Assembly (NCBI RefSeq): GCF_014251335.1
Contig: NZ_CP059186.1
Span: forward strand, 560,289-624,288
Direction of reading: 5' to 3'
Length of the DNA stretch: 64,000 nucleotides
DNA from: Blattabacterium cuenoti
Lineage (GTDB): Bacteria > Bacteroidota > Bacteroidia > Flavobacteriales > Blattabacteriaceae
In this document: positions 20,273 through 31,027 of the stretch, one piece after another
Layout of the letters: each line of letters begins with the position of its first letter
How positions within the stretch are numbered: the first letter of the stretch is position 1
Translations under genes and position numbers: made by a program
Notes under the pieces: generated by a model
Seen by the model: the letters and a program-made list of their open reading frames with translations, nothing else
The model's database searches: none
Told to the model about the DNA's origin: nothing

Positions 20273-21499
20273 TTATACAATATTTATTCTTCTATTACTA
20301 CTACTATTATTCGTATTAATATGTAATACTTTATTTATATTCTTATTCAAATTAGCTTTTTCTAATATAGTTTTTAATTCCATATCAGTAATTTCTTTCT
20401 TTTCATCTGCATATTTCAAAAAAATAGAATAAACTAAATCTAAAGAATGTTCATTTAAGAAACACCCTAATTTTTTATAACGATATGCTAAAGCGGCCCT
20501 TCCACTTCTAGCTGTAAGAATTATTGAAGATTGATCTATTCCAACGTCTTCTGGATTAATACTTTCATAAGTTTCCCTTTTTTTTATGACTCCATCTTGA
20601 TGGATTCCAGAAGAATGAGAAAAAGCGTTAATTCCTACTATAGCTTTATTGGCTTGCACTTTCATTCCCGTACATTCTGATACTAAATAACTCGTAGAAG
20701 AAATTAATTTTGTATTAATATTAGTAAACAAATTTAAATGAGAATTTTGCTTAATAATCATAACAATTTCTTCTAAAGAAGTGTTTCCTGCTCTTTCTCC
20801 GATTCCATTAATGGTGCATTCTACTTGTTCTGCTCCACTCATAACTCCAGCTAATGAATTAGCTGTAGCTAATCCTAAATCATTATGACAGTGAGTAGAT
20901 AATATGATGTTATCAATCCCTTTTACATTTTCTTTCAAAAAACGGATTTTATTTCCATATTCTTCTGGCAAACAATATCCTGTAGTATCTGGTATATTAA
21001 TTACTGTTGCTCCATACTTAATCACATTTTCACAAACTTTTGCTAAGAATTCATTTTCTGTCCGTCCTGCATCTTCAGCATAAAATTCCACATCTTCCAC
21101 GAATTTTTTTGCATATTTCACTGCATATATAGCTCTTTCTAGGATTTTTTCTGGAGTGCTGTTAAATTTATAACGAATATGATAATTTGAAGTTCCTATA
21201 CCAGTGTGAATTCTAGGCCTATTAGCATATTTTAATGCTACCCCCGCTATTTCTATATCCTTTTCCACAGCTCTAGACAAGGCACAAATTACAGCTTTTG
21301 TAATTGACTTACATATTTCTTGAACAGATTGATAATCTCCCGGACTTGAAGTGGGAAATCCTGCTTCTATTACATCTACTCCTAAAGATTCTAATTTTTT
21401 AGCTATTTTCACTTTTTCTTTCGTATTTAATTTACATCCTGGAACCTGTTCTCCATCTCGTAAAGTTGTATCAAAAATTTGTATTCTCTTTTTTTCCAT
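20273..21499 (-). CDS. leuA: 2-isopropylmalate synthase, short form
   Basis: The 408-residue protein has the DRE-TIM metallolyase start [13 protein letters not shown], the metal-binding [14 protein letters not shown], and [14 protein letters not shown]. It condenses acetyl-CoA with 2-oxoisovalerate, the committed step of leucine synthesis. The protein ends soon after the catalytic and linker parts (SSGIHQDGV is present), so the C-terminal leucine-binding regulatory domain of longer LeuA proteins is lacking. Loss of feedback inhibition is an inference. It opens the operon leuA-leuC-leuD-leuB; I see no attenuator or leader peptide upstream. Confidence 0.94.
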   Translation of the reverse strand: MEKKRIQIFDTTLRDGEQVPGCKLNTKEKVKIAKKLESLGVDVIEAGFPTSSPGDYQSVQEICKSITKAVICALSRAVEKDIEIAGVALKYANRPRIHTGIGTSNYHIRYKFNSTPEKILERAIYAVKYAKKFVEDVEFYAEDAGRTENEFLAKVCENVIKYGATVINIPDTTGYCLPEEYGNKIRFLKENVKGIDNIILSTHCHNDLGLATANSLAGVMSGAEQVECTINGIGERAGNTSLEEIVMIIKQNSHLNLFTNINTKLISSTSYLVSECTGMKVQANKAIVGINAFSHSSGIHQDGVIKKRETYESINPEDVGIDQSSIILTARSGRAALAYRYKKLGCFLNEHSLDLVYSIFLKYADEKKEITDMELKTILEKANLNKNINKVLHINTNNSSSNRRINIV

Positions 21500-21638
21500 A
21501 TCATGGGATTATTTTCATCAAAACTATTTTTTCCAAAAAGAAAACAGAAATAAATTATTATAACACTTACAATCTCTAATTAAAAAAATTCTCTTATATT
21601 TTTCTATTAATCAAATTAAATATTATTATAAAATTACA

Positions 21639-23198
21639 ATGTCTAATTACAATAATAATAAATCATATCATCTATTTTTATTAATTCAAACTTTATCAAA
21701 ATCAGAGAAAAGAAATTTTAGACTTTATGCAAATCGTATAAAAAGAAATAAATACGCTAAGTTCATGAAATTATTCGAAATCATGAATAAAATGAGTTAT
21801 TACAACGAACAAAAAATATTAAAAAATGTTCCAATAAAAAAAGAACAATTATCTAATATGAAAGCTCATTTATATAAACAAATTTTGACTAGTCTTAAAA
21901 AATTACAACATACTGTAGAAAATCATGATATACAAATTCGTGAATATTTAGATTTTGCTAAAATTTTATACAACAAAGGTTTATATATACAAAGTTTAAA
22001 ATTATTAGGAAAAGCAAAAATTATTGCTAGATCTTGTGAATATAATACAATTCTCTTAGAATTAGTAGAATTTGAAAAAATGATAGAATCTCAACATATA
22101 ACTAGAAGTCTTTATTCTAGGTCTGGAGAATTATCCGCAGAATCAAAAGAATTAATTGAAAGAATTCAATGCAACAATGCATTATCTAGTCTTTCTTTAG
22201 AATTATATGGTTTATATTTAAAAGTAGGATATGTAAGGAACGAAAAAGATAAAATATTTATAGAAACATATTTTCGTACCAATCTTCCAAAATTTGATAT
22301 TGATAAACTTAGTTTTTACGAAAAATTATTTTTATATCAAGCTCAAGTGTGGTATCATTACATTCGACAAGATTTCATAATGTGCTATAGATCATCTTAT
22401 AAATGGGTTGAATTGTTTAAAAATCATACAAAAGCTAAAAAAATAGCTCCTGTAAGCTATTTAAAAGGATATCATTACTTGTTAGATACTTTATTTTATT
22501 TAAATCATTATTCAAAATTTATTCATGTATTTAAACAATTTGAAAAAGAAGTAAAAAATGGAGAAATACTGATAAATGGGAATACTAAAATATTGATTTT
22601 TATGTATACATATACTAATCGGATCAATAAACATTATATGGAGGGAAGCTTTTCAAAAGGAGTTAAAGAAGTTATCCCATCATTATTTATAGAATTTAAT
22701 AAAATCTTTCATCGTTTAGATTCTCATTATATTATGATTCTTTATTATAAAATTGCTTGTTTATATTTTGGTAGTGGAGATAATGAAAATACTATTCGGT
22801 ATTTGTCAAAGATTATGGAAAATAAAAAAAAAAATTTACGACAAGATTTGCAATGTTTTTCAAGGCTTTTACATTTAATTGCGTGTTACGAAAGCGGATT
22901 AGACGAAAATATGGATCAAAAAATTCAATCTACATATAAATTTTTTATACAAATGGATGATTGGTATGTTGTACAAAAGAAAATTATTCATTTTTTTCAA
23001 AATTTAGGAAACGTATATCCACATCAAATTAAAAATCAATTTAAAAGATTAAGAGATAAATTAATTAAATATTATGATCACCCTTATGAAAAAAGAACTT
23101 TTCTCTATTTAGATATTATTTCTTGGTTAAATTCGAAAATAGAAAATAAATCTGTAGAACTGATTATAAAGGAAAGATTTATAAAAAATAACAAATAA
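21639..23198 (+). CDS. Conserved helical protein of unknown function
   Basis: The 519-residue protein is not recognised as an enzyme. It is rich in Lys, Tyr and Leu and appears almost wholly alpha-helical, with repeated helix pairs such as ILYNKGLYIQSLKLLGKAKI and VSYLKGYHYLLDTLFYL that resemble TPR-like scaffolds. There is no signal peptide or membrane segment. Similar long helical proteins are common as conserved hypotheticals in Bacteroidetes. ATG 21639 follows a 139-base A+T-rich spacer shared with the divergent leuA. Its intact length in a compact genome argues for selection, but no function should be inferred. Confidence 0.75.
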   Translation: MSNYNNNKSYHLFLLIQTLSKSEKRNFRLYANRIKRNKYAKFMKLFEIMNKMSYYNEQKILKNVPIKKEQLSNMKAHLYKQILTSLKKLQHTVENHDIQIREYLDFAKILYNKGLYIQSLKLLGKAKIIARSCEYNTILLELVEFEKMIESQHITRSLYSRSGELSAESKELIERIQCNNALSSLSLELYGLYLKVGYVRNEKDKIFIETYFRTNLPKFDIDKLSFYEKLFLYQAQVWYHYIRQDFIMCYRSSYKWVELFKNHTKAKKIAPVSYLKGYHYLLDTLFYLNHYSKFIHVFKQFEKEVKNGEILINGNTKILIFMYTYTNRINKHYMEGSFSKGVKEVIPSLFIEFNKIFHRLDSHYIMILYYKIACLYFGSGDNENTIRYLSKIMENKKKNLRQDLQCFSRLLHLIACYESGLDENMDQKIQSTYKFFIQMDDWYVVQKKIIHFFQNLGNVYPHQIKNQFKRLRDKLIKYYDHPYEKRTFLYLDIISWLNSKIENKSVELIIKERFIKNNK

Positions 23199-23207
23199 GA
23201 AAATTAT

Positions 23208-23573
23208 TTAATTCAATAAAAATATGATTATAAAAAAAAGAATCATAAAATATGAAAAAATAAAATGAATTAAAGCTTTCAATAATAATGAAAAATCTAA
23301 AATACTATAATAATTAATAATTGAATAAAAAAAAACATAAATGCTGAAAAATAATTTCAGCATACTACATAATACATAAATGTATGTAGAGTATTTATAT
23401 TTTTTTTTTGTAAACAAATAAAAAAGAAAAAACAAATTATTTACAGGTAATAAAAAAACATATATTTTTAATATCAAGGGAAAATATTTTTTAAAAAAAA
23501 GAATGCTGTAAATGAGATGAGCTAAACTAAAAAAAAAAGTGAAAAAATTGTACATTACGATTTTTTTTATCAT
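23208..23573 (-). CDS. Small predicted four-helix membrane protein
   Basis: This 121-residue protein consists mostly of hydrophobic stretches with short basic loops, suggesting four membrane helices (about residues 8-27, 33-53, 65-85 and 95-118). ATG 23573 is the first start; another ATG is at codon 7. No motif is recognised. It does not overlap another gene and fills the space between the preceding helical protein and tyrS, which makes a real gene likely, but hydrophobic open frames also arise by chance in very A+T-rich DNA. Its size and topology recall the DUF6168-type proteins near ATP synthase operons in Flavobacteriia, an unproven guess. Confidence 0.5.
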   Translation of the reverse strand: MIKKIVMYNFFTFFFSLAHLIYSILFFKKYFPLILKIYVFLLPVNNLFFLFYLFTKKKYKYSTYIYVLCSMLKLFFSIYVFFYSIINYYSILDFSLLLKALIHFIFSYFMILFFIIIFLLN

Positions 23574-23607
23574 AATCGAATAATTTAAGTTAAGATTACT
23601 ATTATCT

Positions 23608-24882
23608 ATGCAAAATATTATTGATGAACTCTCATGGAGAGGTTTAATTAAAAATAAAGTTCCTGGTATAGAAAATCAATTGAGAAAACCTACAACCATG
23701 TATATAGGTTTTGATCCTACATCTGACTCTTTGCATTTAGGAAGTCTTTTACCGATTATTATGTTAATTCATTTTCAAAAAAAAGGACATAAATCTATAG
23801 GATTAATTGGTGTAGCTACAGGTTTAATAGGGGATCCTTCAGAAAGGAAAAATAAAAGAATCTTTTTAAGTAAGAAAGTTTTGCAAAAAAATACGGAATC
23901 TATAAAAAACCAAATATTAAGACTTTTGAATTTTTATTCAGAAAAAATAGAATTGTTAAATAATTTTGATTGGATTCAAAATATTACTTTTATAGATTTT
24001 ATTCGTGAAATAGGAAAATATTTTCCTATAAACTACATGATATCTAAAGATTCTGTAAAAAAAAGAATCAATAATAAAAAAAACGGAATATCCTTCACTG
24101 AATTTTCTTATTCTCTTATACAAGGATATGATTTTTTGTATTTAAATCGAGTAAAAAATTGTGAATTGCAAATTGGAGGATCTGATCAATGGGGAAATAT
24201 CACAACAGGGATAGAATTGATTAGAAAAAAAACAGGAAAAAAAGCATATGGAATAACCTTTCCTTTAATCATAAAACCTAATGGAGTGAAATTTGGTAAA
24301 AGTGATAAAGAAAAAAATATATGGTTAGATAAAAAAAAAACATCTCCATATAAATTTTATCAATTTTGGATGAATATTTCTGATATTGAAATTGAAAAGT
24401 ATATAAAAATATATACTTTTTTTTCTAAAGAAAAAATCGAAAATTTAATTTTCGAACATAGAAGCTATCCAAATAAAAGGCTTTTACAGAGAGAATTAGC
24501 TAATAAAATCACAGAATGGGTTCATGGAAATAAAATTTCCAAAAAAATGATAGAAATTACGAATGTATTATTTGAAAAAATAAATAAACCTTTTCAATTA
24601 TTGGATGATAGAATGTTCATTTCTATATATAATCATATTCCACATATGCTTATATCTTGTGAGGAATTTGAAAAAGGTATTTTTTTATTAGATCTTTTAA
24701 AGAAAAGTGGTTTTTTTTCTTCAAAAAGTGAAGCAAATAGAGCTTTAAAAGCAAATTCAATTCATTTGAATCAAATTCTTGTGAAAGAAAACATTTTGAT
24801 CCAAAAAGAAAATATAATAGGAAAAAAATATATTTTGTTACAATTTGGAAAAAAAGAATTTTTTATTATAAAAATTGAATAA
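23608..24882 (+). CDS. tyrS: Tyrosyl-tRNA synthetase
   Basis: The 424-residue class I synthetase carries GFDPTSDSLHLGSLLPI, containing the HIGH-like HLGS, QIGGSDQWGNI in the tyrosine site, and KFGKSDKEKN as the KMSKS-like loop. A C-terminal S4-like RNA-binding domain spans about residues 355-420. It charges tRNA-Tyr. It contains an A10 tract (24331-24340) that stays in frame. Its end faces the convergent era gene 5 bases away. Confidence 0.96.
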   Translation: MQNIIDELSWRGLIKNKVPGIENQLRKPTTMYIGFDPTSDSLHLGSLLPIIMLIHFQKKGHKSIGLIGVATGLIGDPSERKNKRIFLSKKVLQKNTESIKNQILRLLNFYSEKIELLNNFDWIQNITFIDFIREIGKYFPINYMISKDSVKKRINNKKNGISFTEFSYSLIQGYDFLYLNRVKNCELQIGGSDQWGNITTGIELIRKKTGKKAYGITFPLIIKPNGVKFGKSDKEKNIWLDKKKTSPYKFYQFWMNISDIEIEKYIKIYTFFSKEKIENLIFEHRSYPNKRLLQRELANKITEWVHGNKISKKMIEITNVLFEKINKPFQLLDDRMFISIYNHIPHMLISCEEFEKGIFLLDLLKKSGFFSSKSEANRALKANSIHLNQILVKENILIQKENIIGKKYILLQFGKKEFFIIKIE

Positions 24883-24887
24883 ATTTA

Positions 24888-25767
24888 ATACCCAAAATCT
24901 TTTAATTTTTTGTAATCATATCGCCAGTTTTTACAAACTGTAACATACAATTTTAATTGTATTTTTTTCTTAAAGAAAAACTCTATGCTTTTTATAGAAA
25001 AAAACTTTAATTTTTGAATAGCATTTCCTTTTTCTCCTATTAATATTCCTTTTTTAGAATATCGTTCTACATATATGTATGATAATATATATATAAAAGT
25101 ATTTTTATCTTTAAAAAAATTTTGTCTGAACTTACTACAGAATAAGGAATTTCTTTTTCATAGAAAAAAAATATTTTTTCTCTAATTATTTCATTTACAA
25201 AAAACCGTTCATGTCTATTACTTAAATAATCTTTGGGATAATAAGGGGGATGTTCAGATAACAAAGATCTAATTTTATTCATTAATAGATCTTGATTCAT
25301 TTTTTTTAATGCAGATATTGGTAATATATCTGAATAAGGAAATAATTTATGCCAATAATTAACGGTATCATATAATACTTCACATTGTTTTTCTATTTTA
25401 TCTATTTTATTAATCAATATAATAATGGGAACATTTTTGTTTTTTTTTTAATATGATTGAATATAGCAACATCCTCTAATTTTCCTATTTCTGTCGTAAG
25501 CAAAATAACATCTGCATCTTCTAATGATTTTTCTATATATTGCATCATAATTTTTTGCATTGGATAAATAGGATCAATCATCCCTGGGGTATCCGAAAAT
25601 ATAATCTGAAAGTCAGATTTATTAACGATTCCCAATATTCTATGACGAGTAGTTTGTGGTTTTTTCGTTATGATGGAAAGTTTTTCTCCCATAAGAGAAT
25701 TCATTAAGGTTGATTTTCCCACATTAGGAGATCCTATTATATTAACAAAACCGGATTTATGAATCAC
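24888..25767 (-). pseudogene. era: GTPase Era, frame broken at two places
   Basis: Three adjacent frames together encode a complete Era. Frame one (from 25767) gives G1 GSPNVGKSTLMNS, the QTTRHRI switch region and G3 DTPGMID. It breaks in an A10 tract (T on the plus strand, 25440-25449). Frame two supplies G4 INKIDK, the ISALKK region and the domain linker down to about 25110. A second break in an A4T7 stretch near 25111-25121 leads to frame three, the KH RNA-binding domain with ERYSKKGILIGEKGNAI, ending with a stop at 24888. Each break is mended by one added base. Era binds 16S rRNA in 30S assembly and is usually essential; two breaks make this the strongest candidate for true inactivation here. 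Confidence 0.86.
25440..25449 (-). repeat. A10 (coding strand) tract at the first era frame break
   Basis: Ten T on the plus strand are ten A in the era sense strand. Eleven or eight A would join HIKKK to NKNVPIIILINKID, restoring the G4 motif in register. Confidence 0.88.
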
Positions 25768-25812
25768 TTATTTATTGGTATTTTAAATATTAATATTTTC
25801 AATTTTTTCTGA

Positions 25813-28404
25813 TTATCTAAATACAATTCCTTGTTCCTTAAAAAAATCTATTAAAATTCTATGATTTTTTTGTAATTTACCTTTTAAGATCTCTTTGGAT
25901 AGGTTATTTAAAATATCATGTTGAATCACTCTTTTTAAAGGCCTGGCTCCAAAATGAGGATCGTATCCTTTTTCCGATAAATATTCTATAGCTTCATTAG
26001 TAGATTCTATATAAATATTTTTCTTATTATATAGTAATTCTCCTAATTTTTTCATTTGTAATTTCACAATATCTTTGATCTCCTTTCTAGAAAGAGGTTT
26101 AAACAAAATGATTTCATCTATACGATTAATAAATTCAGGTCTTACAATATTTTTTAATAAATCTATTAAAGCTTTTTTTGTAGCCTCCATTTTATTATAA
26201 GAAATTTCTTGGTCCAAATTTTCCTGAATGATGTCTGCCCCTATATTGGAAGTCATAATAATAATAGTATTTGTAAAATTAACGGTTCTTCCTTTATTAT
26301 CAGTTAACCTTCCATCATCTAAAATTTGCAAAAGAATATTAAAAACATCTGAATGGGCTTTTTCTATTTCATCTAACAAAATAACACTATAAGGACGTCT
26401 ACGTATAGCTTCTGTTAATTCTCCACTTTCGTCATAACCTATATATCCAGGAGGAGCCCCTATGAACCTACTAACGGAATGAGGTTCTTGATATTCACTC
26501 ATATCTATACGAACCATATTATTATCATCATCAAATAAATATTCTGCTAAAGTTTTAGCAAGTTCTGTTTTTCCTACTCCTGTACTACCCATAAAAAGAA
26601 AAGAACCTATAGGTTTTTTTTCATCTTGTAATCCTGCTCTAGAACGCCGTATAGCATTTGCTATTGATTGGATAGCCTCATTTTGTCCTACTACCCTTTT
26701 ATGTAATTCTTTTTCCAAAAATAATAATTTTTCTTTTTCACTTTGCAACATTTTAGTAACCGGAATTCCGGTCCATTTCGATACAACTTGAGCTATATCT
26801 TCTCTATAAACTTCTTCTTGTATCATTTTTTTCCCTTTGTCTTCTTGTTTTTTTAATTCATTTTTTAACGCTTTCACTTTATTTTCCTCTTCTTTTATTT
26901 TTCCATATCTTAATTCTGCTACTTTGCCATAATCTCCTGCTCTTTCTGCTTGTTCTGCTTCAAATTTATAACTTTCTATTTTATCTTTAGTTTTTTGGAT
27001 TCCTTCAACTAAATCTTTTTCATTTTGCCACTGAGTTTGCAATTGCATTCTTTTTTCATTTAATTGATACAATTCTTTTTTTAAAGGAATTAATTGGTTT
27101 TCATCATTTTCTCTTTTCAAAGCTTCTATTTGTATTTCCATATGCATGATTTTTCTATGCAACACATCCAATTCTTCTGGTTTTGAGTTGATTTCCATTC
27201 TCAACTTAGAAGCCGCTTCATCTACAAGATCAATCGCTTTATCTGGTAAAAAACGTTCATTAATATAACGTTTAGATAATTCTACAGCAGCTATAATAGA
27301 TTCATCTTTTATTCTTACTTTATGATGACTTTCATATTTTTCTTTAATTCCACGTAATATAGATATGGCATCGTCAATAGAAGGTTCATCAACATATACC
27401 TGTTGAAATCTTCTTTCTAAAGCTTTATCTATTCTAAAATATTTTTGATATTCATTTAAAGTTGTAGCTCCTATTGCTCTAAGTTCTCCTCTGGCCAATG
27501 CTGGTTTTAAAATATTTGCGGCGTCCATAGCTCCTTCTCCTCCTCCCGCTCCAACTAAAGTATGAATTTCATCAATAAATAAAATAATTTCTCCATCTGA
27601 AAATGTAACCTCTTTAATTACAGCTTTAAGACGTTCTTCAAATTCCCCCTTATATTTTGCTCCTGCAATTAGAGAAGCCATATCTAAAGAATATACTTGT
27701 TTATTTTTTAAATTATCTGGAATATCTCCACTTATAATACGATGAGCTAGACCTTCAGCGATAGCTGTTTTCCCCACCCCTGCTTCTCCAATCAAGATTG
27801 GGTTGTTTTTTGTTCTTCTAGATAAGATTTGTAAAACCCTACGTATTTCTTCATCACGTCCAATAACAGGATCCAACTTTCCTTTATAGGCCCATTCATT
27901 AAGGTTTTTTGCGTATTTATCCAATGCTTTATACATATTTTCAATTGTAGGAGAAATTACTTTTCCATTTTTTTTTCTTATATATTCAACAACTTCTTTT
28001 ATTTTTTTTTCTGTTATTCCTTCCCCTCTCAATAATTTCGAAGTATCATCTAAACTCATAAAAATTCCGTAAAAAATATGTTCTATAGAAATAAATTGAT
28101 CTTTTAATATGTTAGCATAGTTTTCTGCAATATTCAACATATTTGAGACATGTGAACTGAAATGTTGAGAGAAAGAACCATTAAGTATTTTGGGATAAGT
28201 GGAAATAATACTATCTAATCCAATAATTATTGATTGAGAATTTACTTTTAATTTTTTTAAAAAAAAATGAATTATATTTTCTTCAGTTTTTAAGATAGAT
28301 TTTAAAATATGTGCATTTTCAATAGATTGTTGATTATTTTTTAATGCAATATGTTGCGCTTCTTGTATCACTTTTTGTGATTTAATTGTAAACTTATAAT
28401 TCAT
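25813..28404 (-). CDS. clpB: ATP-dependent disaggregase ClpB
   Basis: The protein of about 863 residues has the ClpB plan: an N-domain, a first AAA+ module with Walker [14 protein letters not shown], a middle coiled-coil region (about residues 400-520), and a second module with [14 protein letters not shown] and the [15 protein letters not shown] block. It rescues aggregated proteins with DnaK. I use ATG 28404 ([12 protein letters not shown]), which matches family starts; an in-frame ATG at 28476 would add 24 hydrophobic residues. Chaperones are commonly kept and highly expressed in endosymbionts. Confidence 0.96.
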   Translation of the reverse strand: MNYKFTIKSQKVIQEAQHIALKNNQQSIENAHILKSILKTEENIIHFFLKKLKVNSQSIIIGLDSIISTYPKILNGSFSQHFSSHVSNMLNIAENYANILKDQFISIEHIFYGIFMSLDDTSKLLRGEGITEKKIKEVVEYIRKKNGKVISPTIENMYKALDKYAKNLNEWAYKGKLDPVIGRDEEIRRVLQILSRRTKNNPILIGEAGVGKTAIAEGLAHRIISGDIPDNLKNKQVYSLDMASLIAGAKYKGEFEERLKAVIKEVTFSDGEIILFIDEIHTLVGAGGGEGAMDAANILKPALARGELRAIGATTLNEYQKYFRIDKALERRFQQVYVDEPSIDDAISILRGIKEKYESHHKVRIKDESIIAAVELSKRYINERFLPDKAIDLVDEAASKLRMEINSKPEELDVLHRKIMHMEIQIEALKRENDENQLIPLKKELYQLNEKRMQLQTQWQNEKDLVEGIQKTKDKIESYKFEAEQAERAGDYGKVAELRYGKIKEEENKVKALKNELKKQEDKGKKMIQEEVYREDIAQVVSKWTGIPVTKMLQSEKEKLLFLEKELHKRVVGQNEAIQSIANAIRRSRAGLQDEKKPIGSFLFMGSTGVGKTELAKTLAEYLFDDDNNMVRIDMSEYQEPHSVSRFIGAPPGYIGYDESGELTEAIRRRPYSVILLDEIEKAHSDVFNILLQILDDGRLTDNKGRTVNFTNTIIIMTSNIGADIIQENLDQEISYNKMEATKKALIDLLKNIVRPEFINRIDEIILFKPLSRKEIKDIVKLQMKKLGELLYNKKNIYIESTNEAIEYLSEKGYDPHFGARPLKRVIQHDILNNLSKEILKGKLQKNHRILIDFFKEQGIVFR

Positions 28405-28509
28405 ACTAAGAATGAAATTTTCATTTTCATAATATAAAAAATATAAAAAAATTTTTTTGATCATAATAGTTATCAAAACTAATTATTTCAAAATATTTAT
28501 TTTCGCACT

Positions 28510-29613
28510 ATGATAAAAAAAGAAGAAATACAATCTATTTCAGAAAGAATTCATAAAATTTATGATATTCTCAGAATAGATCAAATAAAAGAACATATAA
28601 ATAAAGAACAAGAAGAAATATCAAATCCTAATTTTTGGAAAAATTATAAAAAATATAAAAGTTTTATAAAGGACATGCATGATATGAAAACATGCATAAA
28701 AGATTTTACGGAATTAAAAAATGCTTTCGAAGAATTAGAAGTCATATTTTCTTTTTCCAAAGAAGAAAATTTAGAAAAAGAATTTGAAATTCAATTATAT
28801 AAAACTTTGAAATTACTTTCAAATATAGAATTCAAAAATATTTTTTCAGAAAAAGAAGATTCTTTCAATGCGATATTACAAATCTCTTCTGGAGCTGGAG
28901 GGACTGAAAGTTGTGATTGGACTTCCATATTAATGAGAATGTATTTCATGTGGGCGGAAAAGAAAAATTTTTCTGTAAAAAAAATACATCATGTATCTGG
29001 AGATGTTACTGGTATTAAATCTGTTATTTTAGAAATAGATGGGCCTTATGCTTTTGGATATTTGAAAGGAGAAAATGGAGTACATAGATTGATCCGTATA
29101 TCTCCGTTTGATAGTAATTCAAAACGTCATACTTCTTTTTCTTCTGTATATGTTTATCCTATGGTCAATGAGCATATTAATATAGATATTAAAACATCAG
29201 ATATACAATGGGAAACTTTCCGTTCTAGTGGAGCAGGAGGACAAAATGTAAATAAAGTAGAAACAGGAGTTAGATTACGTCATAATCCTACAGGAATTAC
29301 TGTAGAAAATACAGAATCACGTTCTCAAATACAAAACAGGCAAAAAGCTTTACAATTATTGAAATCCAGATTATTTGAAATAGAAATAATTAAAAAAAAT
29401 GAAAAAAAAGAAAAAATAGAATCCAAAAAAAAAAAAATAGAATGGGGTTCTCAAATTCGAAATTATATTATGCATCCTTACAAATTAGTGAAAGATTTAA
29501 GAACCGGTCATGAAACTACACAAGTTCAATCTGTCATGGATGGAGAAATAGACATTTTTTTAAAAAAATTTTTAATATATAATAAAGAAAATAAAGATAC
29601 AAATACGAATTAA
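28510..29613 (+). CDS. prfB: Peptide chain release factor 2
   Basis: The 367-residue protein has the RF2 features: the SPF stop-codon recognition tripeptide ([15 protein letters not shown]) and the catalytic GGQ motif in [18 protein letters not shown]. It releases peptides at UAA and UGA. The frame is continuous from ATG 28510, with no in-frame UGA near codon 25, so the self-regulating programmed +1 frameshift known in many bacteria is absent. An A13 tract at 29425-29437 stays in frame (ESKKKKIEW), an instructive contrast with the frame-broken genes. It is divergent from clpB. Confidence 0.95.
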   Translation: MIKKEEIQSISERIHKIYDILRIDQIKEHINKEQEEISNPNFWKNYKKYKSFIKDMHDMKTCIKDFTELKNAFEELEVIFSFSKEENLEKEFEIQLYKTLKLLSNIEFKNIFSEKEDSFNAILQISSGAGGTESCDWTSILMRMYFMWAEKKNFSVKKIHHVSGDVTGIKSVILEIDGPYAFGYLKGENGVHRLIRISPFDSNSKRHTSFSSVYVYPMVNEHINIDIKTSDIQWETFRSSGAGGQNVNKVETGVRLRHNPTGITVENTESRSQIQNRQKALQLLKSRLFEIEIIKKNEKKEKIESKKKKIEWGSQIRNYIMHPYKLVKDLRTGHETTQVQSVMDGEIDIFLKKFLIYNKENKDTNTN

Positions 29614-29635
29614 TTTTCTTATTTATACAATTTCA

Positions 29636-31027
29636 ATGAAAATCCGTTACGCTGATCTTATAGATCAAACTTTTGATTTTCCCACTGAGGAATTTTCTAT
29701 AAGAAATAATTTTTTAGAGTTTCACGGAATTCCATTAATGGATATTATAAAAAGATATGGAACTCCATTAAAATTTACATATTTACCAAAAATATCTCAA
29801 AATATACAAAAAGCCAGAAAATGGTTTGAAAAAGCAATTCATTCCAATAAATATAATAATAAATACACTTATTGTTATTGTACAAAAAGTTCTCATTTTT
29901 CTTTTGTATTAGAAGAAGCTTTGAAAAATAATATTAGTATTGAAACTTCATATGCTTATGACATAGAAATTGTCAAAAATCTTTATCGAAAAGGAAAAAC
30001 TACTAAAAATATTGAAGTTATATGCAATGGATTTAAACCAAAAAATTATATCGAAAATATATCAGAACTTATAAACAATGGATTTTATAATACAATCCCA
30101 ATATTAGATAATTCAGATGAATTAGAAAAACTAAATTTAGTTATTAACTATCCTTTTAAATTGGGTATACGTATAGCTTCTGAAGAAGAACCTAAATTTG
30201 AATTTTATACTTCTAGATTAGGAATTGGATATAAAGATATTATTGTTTTTTATTTAAACAAAATAAAAAATAATCCTAAAGTAGAATTAAAAATGTTACA
30301 TTTTTTTATAAATACAGGAATAAAAGATACTGCTTATTATTGGAATGAACTTTTCAAATGTTTGCATATTTATGCTAAATTAAAAAAAATAGCACCAGAA
30401 TTAGAAATTCTAAATATAGGAGGAGGTTTCCCTATTAAAACATCTATGTCTTTTAAGTATGATTATGAATACATGACCAACGAAATTGTTTATCAAATAA
30501 AAAATTTTTGTCAAAAAGAAAATATTTCAGAACCTCATATTTACACAGAATTTGGAGCTTATACAGTAGGAGAAAGTGGAGGTGTTTTATATAAAATACT
30601 TAATCAAAAACGTCAGAATGATAGAGAAAAATGGAATATGATAGACAGTTCTTTTATGACTACACTTCCTGATACTTGGGCAATAAGTCGTAGATTTATT
30701 ATGATGGCAATTAATCGTTGGAATGATTGCTATGAAAGAGTTTTTTTAGGAGGATTGACATGTGATAGTGATGATTATTATAATTCAGAACAACATATGA
30801 ATGCTATATATCTTCCTTGTTTTCATCGAAAAATTCCGCTTTATATTGGGTTTTTCAATACTGGAGCTTATCAAGATACAATTAGTGGATATGGCGGAGT
30901 ACACCATTGTTTAATTCCTCAACCTATTCATGTATTGATAGATCATGATGAAAAAAAAAATTTTGTATATAAAATATTTCGTCAATCACAAAGTCCAGAA
31001 GAAGTTTTAAAAATATTAGGTTATTGA
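29636..31027 (+). CDS. speA: Biosynthetic arginine decarboxylase
   Basis: The 463-residue alanine-racemase-fold PLP decarboxylase has the PLP lysine in YCTKSSHFS, the glycine-rich phosphate-binding NIGGGFPI, and a C-terminal GGLTCDSDDYY block with the catalytic Cys-Asp context. It converts arginine to agmatine, and the next gene, agmatinase, makes putrescine and urea. The two genes overlap by 4 bases. It is shorter than the E. coli enzyme and matches the compact form common in Bacteroidetes. Diaminopimelate decarboxylase was considered, but the agmatinase neighbour favours SpeA. Confidence 0.88.
   Translation: MKIRYADLIDQTFDFPTEEFSIRNNFLEFHGIPLMDIIKRYGTPLKFTYLPKISQNIQKARKWFEKAIHSNKYNNKYTYCYCTKSSHFSFVLEEALKNNISIETSYAYDIEIVKNLYRKGKTTKNIEVICNGFKPKNYIENISELINNGFYNTIPILDNSDELEKLNLVINYPFKLGIRIASEEEPKFEFYTSRLGIGYKDIIVFYLNKIKNNPKVELKMLHFFINTGIKDTAYYWNELFKCLHIYAKLKKIAPELEILNIGGGFPIKTSMSFKYDYEYMTNEIVYQIKNFCQKENISEPHIYTEFGAYTVGESGGVLYKILNQKRQNDREKWNMIDSSFMTTLPDTWAISRRFIMMAINRWNDCYERVFLGGLTCDSDDYYNSEQHMNAIYLPCFHRKIPLYIGFFNTGAYQDTISGYGGVHHCLIPQPIHVLIDHDEKKNFVYKIFRQSQSPEEVLKILGY

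Noticed and set aside
25111-25121. Programmed frameshifting in era by a slippery heptamer
   Set aside because: No stimulatory hairpin is visible, and the two breaks have different sequences, so slippage or decay is simpler.
25785-25798. Palindrome AAATATTAATATTT between era and clpB as an operator
   Set aside because: Pure A/T palindromes of this length are expected by chance at this base composition.
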